From Macrocystis pyrifera (Eukaryota > Sar > Phaeophyceae > Laminariales > Laminariaceae): DNA of 64,000 nucleotides. The translations under genes and the position numbers were made by a program. Location of the stretch: positions 4,083,495 through 4,147,494 of the forward strand of contig JASSKH010000030.1 of assembly GCA_031763025.1 (NCBI GenBank), in the 5' to 3' direction. Positions 44,298 through 54,870 of this stretch are shown here, one piece after another. The stretch's first letter is position 1, and each line of letters opens with the position of its first letter. The notes under the pieces are model-generated. The model saw only the letters and a list, made by a program, of their open reading frames with translations. It had not been told where the DNA came from and did not search any database.

Positions 44298-46127
44298 ATC
44301 GCCGCCGCCAACAGAGCTGGGCTAAAGCTGGACGGGCTCCCTCGAAGTGTCATCGGCTGCTGTCCGGTTTACAGGAAGTTCTCCATCGTTGGTAAAGGCA
44401 AGCGGAAATTCACCATCAACAGGAGGCAGGTCCCTCTGACTCTTGGTATTCTTTCCTCAGTCTATCGAGCACAAGGCGAAACCATCCCTAAACTTGTGCT
44501 CGACATTCGTAAGCCAGTAGACGGCTATATGGACAGCGCGGCTGTCTACGTCGCTCTGTCCCGAGCGACCGATGCCAGCAAGCTCTTCTTGCTGTCGCCG
44601 GTTACTCTCGACGATCTGACCCATCCACAGGACGACGATGTAGCGGCTATGATCGACTACCTCGAACGCCTCGACAAGGCTACACTAGCCTTGTTCTTGG
44701 ATGATCCCTCTTCATTCCGACCGGCCACGACAAGTCCTCCGGCTAGCTATACATCCCACACCAACGACGGACAAACAGACACCGGCTCCATCCGCCCTTC
44801 ACCTTTTCTGCCGCCCAATGAGAACAACAATCGCTTCTTCAACACCGCCATCGCCTCCGCCATAGCTGCTTGGGAAGGACACCCTCTCCCCAACCCAACC
44901 ATGGCAACACCAGCTGGAGCCATCTTCTTCTCCACTCTTGCGGCTGTGCGTGCCTGCACGTTCGACGGCAAGCCTCTCCAAAGCACCCTCTTGGTAAGTT
45001 CTTGCTTGTTCTGCTATCCACATCTCGTCGCAAGAATACCCCCCAATACTTACCGGCGCCCGCAAGTACCCATATATACGTGAACACTACGTTGTGCTTT
45101 CATGTGTCTTCTAAACGTATTGTATCATTTCGTTCGGTATATCATATGCGTCGCATTCTTTGGCGGAATGCAGGATTCTTTGGCTCAAGCACGTGACAAT
45201 ATCCTTGGTAGTAGCGGCCTACCGGGAGCAGGATCCGTAATGGGAACGCCAGGCTCCATATACGAAGCGATCACCCTTCGACCTGATGATCAACTCCACC
45301 CCAACAGCGGGTGGCCAGGTGACGTCGTGGAACGGCATGCTCGTATCATGTACACTCGGACGGCTCTCGGATTCAACTGGCACTACACTACCGATTGCCA
45401 TATCGAAGACCATGGCCATATCGAGATAACCGCATCCCAATGTGCACGATGGCGAGATCCCGCACCAATCTTGATTCCGCACGGACCGCCCCAGTCACTC
45501 CATGATGCAGTCAATGCCTTGTTCCTAACCGGAGCCGCCTCCGACTTCCCATTTCCTGGACCTGCTCCGTGCCCCCCCTGCGACGAGAGCTGCGCCCGGC
45601 ACATCAGCACATCCACATGGTCGATTCTTCCTTGGAGTGCGGACAACGCCCCAGATCGCGTTTTCTTCGCGTCTGCACGTGTAGACATCTACGAGGACGC
45701 CGGAGAGCCGCCAGCACCGTCACCCATTTTGATGATAGGTGTTGAGTCCTGCCTCGTAGCTGTCATCTACTCCCTTCCGAACCATTTCGTGACCCAGTTG
45801 CGTTCGAGAGGGCGGTGGTTGAAGTACGATTGCATACTCGGGGGGAGTACCACGTCTTGCGACGATTTCGACTATGACTGGTATCATGGTTTCCAGCGTA
45901 TGTATGTCTACCTTCGAAAGTCTATGACCTTGCCTGTTCCCCAGGCACAAACGACACCATACCATAGTGCTAGCTACCATGAGCGCGCAAGCCAAGAACG
46001 CGTGAAGATAATCGAGGCGACTAGACAAGGACCCATCATGCCTCCGCCTCACCGAAGTCCTGGCCACTACGACGTGGGGAGCGCAGCTGTGCCTTGCCGA
46101 CTCGACTCCGACGTACCGCCGCCTTGA
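44298..46127 (+). CDS. PIF1-like helicase C-terminus fused to a ubiquitin-protease-like domain (5' truncated)
   Basis: Two exons, 44298-44993 and 45174-46127 (TGA), join in phase 0 through a GTAAGT..GCAG intron and give 549 residues. Residues about 40-100 match the end of a PIF1/RecD-type helicase: RRQVPLTLGILSSVYRAQGE (motif V region) and VYVALSRATDASKLFLL (motif VI). The Walker motifs are missing, lost upstream where a tandem repeat begins. Exon 2 contains a CPPCDESC pair of cysteines, then SCLVAVIYSLPNHFVTQLRS and GRWLKYDCILGG, which resemble the C-terminal His box of USP-type ubiquitin hydrolases. PIF1 genes in such repeat-rich DNA are commonly transposon cargo (for example Helitrons); here no Rep domain or element ends are seen. 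The fragment is probably a relic, though the intact second exon argues against long decay. Confidence 0.7.
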
Positions 46128-46225
46128 GCGTCTCCCGTGTTCTTCACATGTGTGTTGAAACGTTTTGATTTTTGATGTGATATTGCTTCTCGATTACGAC
46201 TGCCTCCCTTCTTGTTTCCCTCTTT

Positions 46226-46612
46226 TTGCTAGAACGAATTTTGAAGAAATGTTGCACGGCGCGTCCAGCCTTTCGAGTTCTGCGCGGCTACATTTATATT
46301 AACTGTTCGGTCGACAGAGTGTTGTTTACGGGGTGCATGTACGTGACGATCATCGGCGAAAAGTCTACTTGTATGCCTTTTGTCATATTTGACTTCACGG
46401 CAGCGTTTTATTTGGTGTGGGTGTGTTCGCGACACGTCGAGGTCATCGCAATCTGCGCAATGCTCGACTGCGACGTTTTGTTTGTGTGTTTGCTTCGAAA
46501 TAGCGGCAACAGCAGCATCTGCAAACAAGTAATATTCTACGTACCAAATATCGACGTCGCGAGAGAATTGTCATACCGCCGGCCAAGCTTTTGTTGTATG
46601 GTAAAACCCTAG
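46226..46612 (+). CDS. Open reading frame, 128 codons (unrecognised)
   Basis: It lies 100 bases after the PIF1-like stop. Cys- and aromatic-rich with hydrophobic stretches (FDFTAAFYLVWVCS), but no family is recognised and codon use is AT-tolerant, unlike the exons nearby. It may be a chance frame. Confidence 0.15.
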   Translation: MLERILKKCCTARPAFRVLRGYIYINCSVDRVLFTGCMYVTIIGEKSTCMPFVIFDFTAAFYLVWVCSRHVEVIAICAMLDCDVLFVCLLRNSGNSSICKQVIFYVPNIDVARELSYRRPSFCCMVKP

Positions 46613-46645
46613 GGAACAGCGGGGCAACCCTTGCCCTGCCCTACA

Positions 46646-46669
46646 ATTTAATATGATCCCCCGTAACAG
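46646..46669. repeat. M1 MITE right-end fragment
   Basis: ATTTAATATGATCCCCCGTA only. Confidence 0.6.
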
Positions 46670-46684
46670 TAATTCCAACCCACA

Positions 46685-46925
46685 AAAAGTAAGCATTTAT
46701 TTCGAATTGCTGTGAGAAAAAAAGTTATCTAACATGACGATTTTCAAGCTGCATACAGCAGTATTCTTGGGTTGGGTTAGCTCTTGTGGGTTGGTTAGCA
46801 ACGGAGCAACTTCTGATTGGCTAGCTCCTCTTGCTTGTTGGCGTCAACCATTGTATGTTTATAGCCCAACCAAAGTGGAAAATATTGCAAACATCCCCCC
46901 TATGCCTGTGGCCTATAGGCTCGGC
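46685..46925 (+). repeat. R5 dispersed repeat, copy 2
   Basis: Same-orientation partner of 41155-41400, about 5.5 kb away. It includes CTGATTGGCTAGCTCCTCTT and GGCGTCAACCATTGTATG. Confidence 0.75.
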
Positions 46926-46939
46926 GGTGATATCGAAGT

Positions 46940-48990
46940 TGCCACGTGATGGGACAAGAAAAAAAAGAAAAGTATACATGTAGAGCAAGTGCGAAAGAAA
47001 GCGGTACAATCATCATTAGTTAAGTTTATTAATATTATTATTAATCATTATTATGCTTACCTTCTGACAAAAATAGCGTAGATGCCGTTCCCAAATAAAC
47101 CAAATATCCTTCCTTATAGTCGAATGAATCACTTTGATGGAACTTCGGGCATCTTCGGACTCTCGTACAATAAATACCACGCAGCATTTTCACCATAGCT
47201 CACGCTTTATAGGGACGGACGTGAAACAACTTTCTTTCCTCGGATTTGTCCCTGAAATACTTTTTTACACACCTCCCATCGAAAGACATTTTTACACCCT
47301 CCCGTTCAACTTTTGCAACGAAAAGATTCACGGAAAATATACCATAGGGCAAAAGGGCAGCAGCTGTGCTTAGTATGCACGTACACCTATAATATGATGC
47401 TATGAACACCAACCACAAAACACCAGCCTTTCGTTCGTTGGTTACTCTCGTCGTGGTGCATGTGCAGCGTAAAAAAAATACACAGCTGTATCATATCAGG
47501 CGCACTACACATCGCTTCTCGAGTCCGTCCGTCATGAAAAAAAAAACTAGGTACCACTTGCTGCCTCAAAAAAAGATGCAAGGACCGCTGGGATTTACCA
47601 GGTACATATTTATTATTACCAGGGCATATATGTCACCTGCCCCCCCCCCCCCCCCCCGTATTTTTCGGGTCAGGAGTGGGGCATATTTTACGTTCCTTGA
47701 CGAGAGCCATCTACGACAGGGGAATAGGAGAAAGCCGTTTTCGGCTTTTTGAGACACGTTTTTTCTGAACGACGGGTCTCTCCTCCGGCAACACCAAGAA
47801 TCGTCGGAACTTTTGACTGCAGCTCTTGTCGATATAATATGCTGTCGTTGTGTGCCTCGGCTTCAGGCCGTGCCATTGATAGTTGCTTTCATCGCGCGGG
47901 ACACCTTTTTTCCTCCAAAAAAAATCACAGATTTTTGGGTTTGGAGGTACGGAGCTGCTCGTGTGAAGAGCCTCAGCAGCAAAACGGCGGACCTCCACTG
48001 CTGCGGGCGGTAGCATGCGTCCTTTGGGTCCGTGAGAAACACGGAAAGACTGAGATCCACTAACCTATAGCGATCAACCTTACCGTAGTGGCCAACAAGA
48101 ACGCCTCTCTCCCTAGTAGGAGCTCGAACCACCGATACAATGATGCAGGCCGTTTTCGTTGGCAATACCTCCTACAGCCCACCATTGATATTAATAAATA
48201 CGTGAGCAGTGAAAGCCCAACGGTCTTTTGAGGTATCCAAGTGTGTAGTCTACAAATGTACGTACACGCCCGCTGCCAAAAGGATACGATGAAGCCCAAC
48301 GGCGACAAAACGTGTATCCATGCATGGAATGCATAGATATGGCTTTTGTCATGTCACTGCTCTGTGCTTACTGCAGCAGCTATTGTGATGAGAAACAAAT
48401 GTAAACGAAAAAAAAACATATATCCCGCCGGGATGAACCCTCCCCCTTCCTCCAAAGAAAAAAAAAAACGCAAAAAGACGAGCGAATCGACCGCCGTACA
48501 CGCCGCGCGCGTAGAAGTCTTTTGAGCTGCAGTTCTCAAAGTTCGTCGAAAAATGACCAGCAAAAAAAAAAAGGGGGGGGGGGGAGGCTGCGTGCGTTGA
48601 GCGACGACAGACAGACAAGACAGACAGTGATTACTGCCGCTGTTGCTGTTGCTGTTGCTGCTGCTGCTACTGTGCTGCTGCCACTGACTGCCTACTGTAG
48701 ACCGACCACCTCTAGGCGGAAACGCAGCAAGGACTGTTTTATGTCTTCATATCAACACATCTAAACGGTCCTTAGAACTACCTGGTGTACGATACGTTGC
48801 TACCAAACTACCAAAAACTACGTGAAGGCAGGAAACAGGTCTCTCTCCGGTATACCAGGCACTCAAGTAAGCAACGCTCTCGTCTTTCAAAAAGTGACGC
48901 GGTGTGATGGTCATATCAAAGCACGCCTGCCCTTATTCATCAGGGAGTCAAGACGACTAACCCCTCCCCCCACAGTGGTGTAGTAAAACC
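46940..48990. other. Gene-poor interval
   Basis: No splice-supported exon seen. Simple tracts include (ATT)n near 47030, C17 at 47641, A-rich runs and a GCTGTTGCTGTTGCTG tract at 48640-48665. Confidence 0.4.
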
Positions 48991-48999
48991 CATCGCTGT

Positions 49000-49290
49000 C
49001 TCTGGAAGTGGCCACACCAGAAAATAAATCAATTAATTGATGCCGTCATCCGTATGCAAGAAAATCCGCCTCTAAAGCGCTCCCTAGTAGGACGCAGCTG
49101 ACCCTTAATGTCATGCATGCGACTCGCCCAACACCTCACCGCGCTTCGCGCCTGGTGCAAGCAATGTCTGCCTGGTCGGTGAAAACCCGACGTGCTCCGT
49201 CTCGGCAGTGTAGGGATGCGAGGGTCTGTGCTCATATACGACTACGGCCATGCATGATAATAAATACCCCCCCCCCCCCCCCCCCCCCAT
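49000..49290 (+). repeat. SC-A copy, sense, long
   Basis: CATCGCTGTCTCTGGAAGTG, AAGAAAATCCGCCTCTAAAG, the core, ATGATAATAAATAC and a 24-base C run. The GTAC end motif is mutated to ATAC. Confidence 0.8.
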
Positions 49291-49299
49291 CCCCCCTCC

Positions 49300-49410
49300 C
49301 AGGAGTACGAACGGTGCTCCGTCTCGAAAGGGATGCGTGCTCAATGGTCAAAAGACTAAGGCAAGCAACAAATCCCCACACACACACACACCCGAGGGGT
49401 TAAGACAATC

Positions 49411-49442
<32 letters not shown>
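49300..49442 (+). repeat. SC-B copy, sense, then C tract
   Basis: GGTGCTCCGTCTCGAAAGGG to GGCAAGCAACAAATC; the end motif is replaced by (CA)n, and a 32-base C run lies at 49411-49442. Confidence 0.65.
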
Positions 49443-49446
<4 letters not shown>

Positions 49447-49964
49447 ATACTTCACAAGAACTCCTGTTGCTCTCTGCAGATATACCCAACAATACCAAGA
49501 AACAGTCTTATTTACCAGTACGTACATATAAAACCAATCCACCTGGTGTCATCTCTTGCTTACTAGCAGTTTTGCTCGAGCAACAGCAAACGAAACAACG
49601 TGCGTATTTTGTAAAAATGATGTTGTTTGCTTTGATGCGGAACGTGTTTACTGTACATAAAACGCAAGGGTTTAAAAAAGAAAAACAATAAGAAAAAGAA
49701 GGGAATACCTACCGCTGGGCCTTCCCTACCTCTTTCTATTTCAAACGCGTTTTTTGAGAGCAAGGGAATTAAAAGGCTCTTAAAAGAACAACTACAGAGT
49801 AAAAAAACGGCCTCCTTCGACTTGAAACCCCTTTTACTACTACCAAAAAAATGCTCCCACTCTAACTCCAAGTATAATTTTGACACCGAAAACGTGTGGG
49901 TGCACTTCTAATAAGGGATTAGTGAGCAAAGAAGAAGGCAATTGAATAAAAAAGGGCTTACTTT

Positions 49965-50062
49965 AACCCTTTTTGTAAGACTGCAGAGTCCCGTTTTGTG
50001 GACAAATTACTCAAAATTTGAGTAGTTTGTCCCCACCATGGGAATGCGGTGCTAAAAGGGTC
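49965..50062. repeat. M2 MITE copy
   Basis: AACCCTTTTTGTAAGACTGC...GGACAAATTACTC and GAGTAGTTTGTCCCC...CTAAAAGGGTC. Confidence 0.8.
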
Positions 50063-50397
50063 ATACCCAAATATAAAAGGGAAACGTAAACCGCGAAGGA
50101 CGCGGACCCTTCGGCAGGCCGACGTAATCGGCACAGTTCAAAAGAAAATACTGGTATACGTAAGAGCAAAAAGGCAGGCCGAGTGTGAGGGCCTACTGCT
50201 GCCAAAAAAACAAACGGAACAGGCAGAGAGAAGCTGAACTTATGGATGGGATGGAGCAAGCAAAAAAGCAAGGAAGGACAGAACGATACAAATACCCCAA
50301 AAAGCACCACATACTACTTCCAAGTACTTTATTCCCAAAACATGGGTGGGTTCAATTCTAAAGGGGTAAAAGGGGTATAGGAGGCGTGCCGAGGAGT

Positions 50398-50450
50398 CGG
50401 GGGGGCGTACGTACTCATTTTTTGCTTTAGTCATTTAACCAGGGAGGGAG
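50398..50450 (-). repeat. SC-B fragment, antisense
   Basis: G run, CGTACGTACTCATTTTTTGC, TTTAGTCATTTAACCAGG. Confidence 0.5.
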
Positions 50451-50459
50451 GCAGGGTCT

Positions 50460-51600
50460 GCCGCTACCAGAAACAAGGAGCAGGGAGCGCGGGAAGCGCG
50501 CTCTCGATCCTACTGCTCAGCAGCAAGAAAGGAGGAGTCTCAATCAATCATCAGACATGTGACACTTCTTTTCTCCGTTATCCAGACAAATGTGAAAGAA
50601 ATCAGAAAGAGAGAGAGAAAAAAAAAAAACGCGCCCAGGCTGTCTTATCCGTTAACTCTCGTCGCCGCCGCCGCCGCCTAGCCCCCCCCCCACCTCCTTT
50701 CCTTTATTTCTGGACAGCATTTCAACCATTCGCGCTGGTCTACAAAGCCCTAATCCTATCCCCGCAAGCCTTTCCGCCTGCAAAGTTTACTTGATTGATG
50801 GAGGCGTTCTTGTCTTACTAGGTGCGTGCTCATCTATCTCTCTTGGGTCGGAAAAAAGAAAAGTAACCAAGAGGTAAAAAAGGAGAATCAAAAAGCCAAA
50901 AATATACCAGTCTCGGGAATATACGTCTTACATTTGTGGACCTTTTCGCGGCCCATCTAAATGTCTCCTATATATTCAACGATTCAGACTGGGATAAGAA
51001 CGTACCAGGTAGCTTTTTTTTTTCTTCTTTCCTGGCTTGGAGCTGACTAGCAACAGCAGCACCCGCACGGCATGACAAGAGCACCCACGAGTTCTTGAAC
51101 TTGGAGATACCCTCAAAATATAGTTGGCCTACTACTCACGACGAGTCGAAAAATACATATATTTGCGAAGGGGAGAGAGACTACTGTCGACGTCCCCTCG
51201 TGCATGCTTCGAGGTGTTGGCTCCTACGTGTGTGCCCCTTCCGATGGATCCGGCGTTTCGGGGTCGGGGGGATGTGCAAGGCATTCCTTCTCTCTTCCCA
51301 AGTCCGCGGGCTGCTCGGTGGGCTTCGTATCCGTGCATGCGTGTGGGTGGGTGGGTGGGTGGCTGGGGCTGAGTTTGACCTAGGCCTTGATAGCCCTGCG
51401 AGCGATGACAGCGCACGAGACAGGAGAGAAAAAAAAAAAAAAAAAGGAAAAAAAAGGAGGCACAAGAGGCGAACATTAAAAATACAAAGTGCAAAAAAAA
51501 CACAAAAAACAGGCGGTTGGGATTCGAGCGATGAAAAACACACGCCAGACAGGGGAGAAAAAAGAGGGTGGAAAATGAAAGGAAGTTGCGGATCAAGATA
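50460..51600. other. Gene-poor interval
   Basis: (GCC)n near 50660, a GTGGGTGGGTGGGTGG tract near 51343 and a purine-rich block (51418-51580). ORFs at 51095-51641 on both strands mainly follow these tracts. Confidence 0.4.
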
Positions 51601-51610
51601 AAATAACTAT

Positions 51611-51723
51611 TATTATGGGGGACCATAGTAAATAGGACCAATGTTGTTGTTAGTAAAAATAGGGAAATGTGCAGGTTTTTGTGTGTGTACCATAGGTCTT
51701 ATTTACTATGGACCCCCTTAATA
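51611..51723. repeat. M1 MITE copy
   Basis: TATTATGGGGGACCATAG to CTATGGACCCCCTTAATA. Confidence 0.85.
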
Positions 51724-51771
51724 AAAGGCCAACAACCACCAAAACGGCAACGACACCACCGTCACGAACGC

Positions 51772-51879
51772 TATTACGGGGGGACCATCACAAATAGGAC
51801 CAAATATTGTTAGTAAAAATAGGTTAACATAGAGGTTTTTGTGTGTACCGTAGGTCCTATTTACTATGGTCCCCCGTAA
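51772..51879. repeat. M1 MITE copy
   Basis: TATTACGGGGGGACCATCAC to CTATGGTCCCCCGTAA. Confidence 0.85.
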
Positions 51880-52787
51880 ACAGGGTGATCCACGGAGATT
51901 TTGGGCTGGGACCAACTTTGGTTGGGTTCTCTGTTTTAATAGTACACGCTTCCTACTCAAGAGCAAAAAACCAACGCACGCACGAAATAATAGGATCATC
52001 GTTAAGGCTGTGGGAGAAAAGTGGTCGGGCTCTGAGGCTTTCGACCTAATTTTTTCCCGGGTTGGGTTAGCAAACGCATCATCTTCTGACTGGCTAGCAG
52101 GGCCTTCGGATTCACCTGCTTTATCCAACCAGCTCCTGGTGTTCGTCGGTTTTCTATCATTTTTATAAGGGCAAATACCAATTTCAGGTATACCCGACCC
52201 GTTTGAGCCAAAATCAGGTAATGCTAAAACCAAGTAAAAAACGCACGCCACGAGCGGTGTCATTATGTCCCATGAAAATCCGGTAAAAAAAGAATGCGCC
52301 TAAATGGCCTCCAAAATCTGAATTGTTTCGTTTTCTTTTCAGGGTGTAGGTACCATGGGCTCCACTTGGTCCTGGAGATAAGTCACTATTAATATGCTTC
52401 GTTTGTTTCGCCACGGCGGGAGCGCCAAGAGGAATTACTCTGGCGCCCCCCCCCCCCCCTCCCCGTTGACAGCTTTAAAGCTTCTACGCCATCTTCGTGG
52501 AACTAACCGCCCGCTCGGCACGAAATTATCTTGCCGTACCAAACCTGAGACCACCTCGACGCGGGGTGGTGCAGACGAAATGCCTTGTGACAATGGTGCG
52601 CTATATAGACTGCTGTGACCTTATAGAAACCAACAGACAGAGTACACACGACAACTATTACTACGAATAACTGAAGCACATCGCACACCTCAAAGGAGAA
52701 TGCGTGAAACCAGCGTACGCCTGTATGCATGTATAAATACGTACGTTTTTTTTTTTTTTTTTTTTACTCATCACTTTTACTTTCCAG

Positions 52788-52864
52788 CCCACTCGTAGGA
52801 GATTTTACCCTCGACGATCTTCTGGACAAGCCGTGGTCACAGGTGTCGTCCCTTCTCCCCCCCG
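52788..52864 (+). CDS. Orphan exon, plus strand (unrecognised)
   Basis: T-rich tract and TTTCCAG acceptor, then 77 bases encoding LVGDFTLDDLLDKPWSQVSS and a short Leu/Pro end, and a GTACGT donor. Phase 2 in, phase 1 out. No partner exon found. Confidence 0.35.
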
Positions 52865-52989
52865 GTACGTGCCTTTATTTTTTGTCGCGCATAGGGTTCA
52901 GCATTCCCACTGCTCGTCGATTTTCATCGAATGTAGCCAACTCACGCTTTCGCGCTTTCCGCTTATCAATTTTTTATGCAAGAAAAAGT

Positions 52990-53075
52990 CCCTATGAGCA
53001 TGCACTCGGTGAGACTTGAACCCACGAATTTGATCTTGACAGGCACGCGGACCACCTACCAAGCCACCGGGGACG
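52990..53075 (-). other. tRNA-like sequence, degenerate
   Basis: The minus strand carries TGGCTTGGTAGG (A-box like), CTGTCAA (anticodon-loop like, GTC) and a T-arm GTGGGTTCAAGTCTCAC (B-box like). The acceptor and anticodon stems do not pair, so this is a tRNA relic or SINE head, not a working tRNA. Confidence 0.4.
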
Positions 53076-53509
53076 CCGTATACGTACGTACGTACGAGTA
53101 CAGATTTTATACGTCAATACAGAAGAATTTCAACCGAGGGGGGAAAGACGCAGACGAGAGAAAAAAACAGTGTACGTATGGCCTCTCTGTTATGGTTCAA
53201 AGTTGGCCAAAATCAGTTGAGAGCTACCTGGTATACAGTATAGACAAGTGTAGAAAAAGTCAGGTATACCCTGCTGACCTTTTCGAGCCAAAATCAGTTA
53301 CGATGTCAGCCTGGCCAACAGCAGGGCTCCCGGGTTGTGTTTTGGATGGTACTTGTTTTTAGCGTGTATAGCTGATTTTGGCCGAAAAGTGGCAAGGTAC
53401 ACCTGATTTTGGCTGAAACCCTTTTTGTAATAAACCACGTTGGATTGTCGCAAAACACCTCCACAAATACCAACACGTAAACCGCAACCATCCGCACCCA
53501 AAACTACAC

Positions 53510-53637
53510 TTACGGGGGGGGACCATAGTAAATAGGACCTACGATACACACAAAAACCTACCAGTATATATTTACCTATTTTTTTTACCAACAAAATTTG
53601 GTCCTATGTACTACATACAGTATGGTTCCCCGTAATA
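53510..53637. repeat. M1 MITE copy with extended right arm
   Basis: TTACGGGGGGGACCATAG; the right arm has an insertion (CTACATACAGTATGG). Confidence 0.8.
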
Positions 53638-53727
53638 GGACCTACGGCACACACAAAAACCTATATATTTACCTATTTTTACCAACAATATTTGGTCCTA
53701 TTTACTACAGTATGGCCCCCCGTAATA
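53636..53727. repeat. M1 copy lacking its left terminus
   Basis: Starts at ATAGGACCTACGGCACAC, fused to the preceding copy, and ends CCCCCCGTAATA with a CTACAGTATGG arm variant. Confidence 0.75.
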
Positions 53728-53728
53728 G

Positions 53729-53913
53729 GGGACCTACGGTACATATATTTACCTATTTTTACTATTACGGGGGTCCACAGTTAATAGGACCTATGGTATA
53801 CATAAAAACCTATATATTTACCTATTTTTACTCACAAAATTTGGTCCCGTTAACTATGGACCCCCGTAATAACAATTTTTGGTCCTATTTACTACAGTAT
53901 GGTCCCCCATAAT
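53729..53913. repeat. M1 composite: M1 inserted in M1
   Basis: A TTAAC-type inner copy (53763-53871) splits an outer copy at the same central TTAC-TA-ACAA point used at 37739, with TA on both sides. Confidence 0.8.
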
Positions 53914-53937
53914 TCCACCAAGACGCATCCACCACCA

Positions 53938-53968
53938 CCAACCAACCAACCAACCAACCAACCAACCA
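53938..53968. repeat. (CCAA)n microsatellite
   Basis: About eight CCAA units directly downstream of the DUR3 stop on the minus strand. Confidence 0.9.
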
Positions 53969-53987
53969 ATCGACACCACAAACGCAC

Positions 53988-54797
53988 TCACGTCTCAGCC
54001 TGCTGGACAGTTGCCCCGTTAGCCTTGCTGTCCACCTTCTCCCCGACGGGCGCAGCCACGGGCATGCCTCCGGCGCCGCAGATCCCGTTGAAGACCTGCA
54101 TGATCGAGCTCTTCGACTCCCACAGGGGAAGGAAAACCACGAAGAGGGTGGACACGATGCCCCACAAGATGGACAGAGCCACCCAGAAGTTGAAATAACC
54201 CTCCGAAAAAAACGCGCGCCGGCAGCGACAGCACGGGCCAGGCTATCACGATGACCACGGTGAACGCGAGGCCGATCTTCATGATCCAGGCCTTCGCCTT
54301 GCTCAGGTCCGCCTCGTTGTAGTCCGCGTCCGTGTGCCAGGCGTTGTCGTACGTCTCGACCATGGCGATGTTGCGGGTGGACTCCCAGTCGAAGTCGTCC
54401 GGGTCCGCCAGAGAGATGACGGTGCACACGGCGCCCGAGAAGCAGATGGCCACCAGGTTTCCCACGAGCATCGGGTAGTTCTTCCCCGTGTTTTCCAGGT
54501 TGATTTCTCCATAAAGGGCGGAGGTGGACACCTGTGAGTGCACGTTTTAAAAGTGTGTCGCGTGTTTTTGCCGTGCGGAAAACCGCCGGAAGCCCAGGGA
54601 GGGTGGCGGGGGGGGGGGGGGGAGGGGGGAGGAGGCAAGGAAGAGGGGTGGGCAAGGGGGGGAGAAAAAGATGAGGGGAAGGGGGGGGGGAGGGGGCGGT
54701 GTACTCGATTTCAGGCAAGGCCGTAGTCGTAGGGGGGGGGGGGGGGGGGGCAGGAAACGGGAGGGAAGAAGCCGATATACCACTGGTAGTTGTGAGT

Positions 54798-54870
<73 letters not shown>

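Noticed and set aside
44298-46127. Naming the PIF1-like locus a Helitron
   Set aside because: No Rep domain, no TC...CTRR ends and no 3' hairpin could be identified; PIF1 genes also occur in other element types and in hosts.
46226-46612. 128-codon ORF as a second gene of the PIF1-like element
   Set aside because: No recognisable domain, different codon use and no splice or start support; listed only as a weak ORF.
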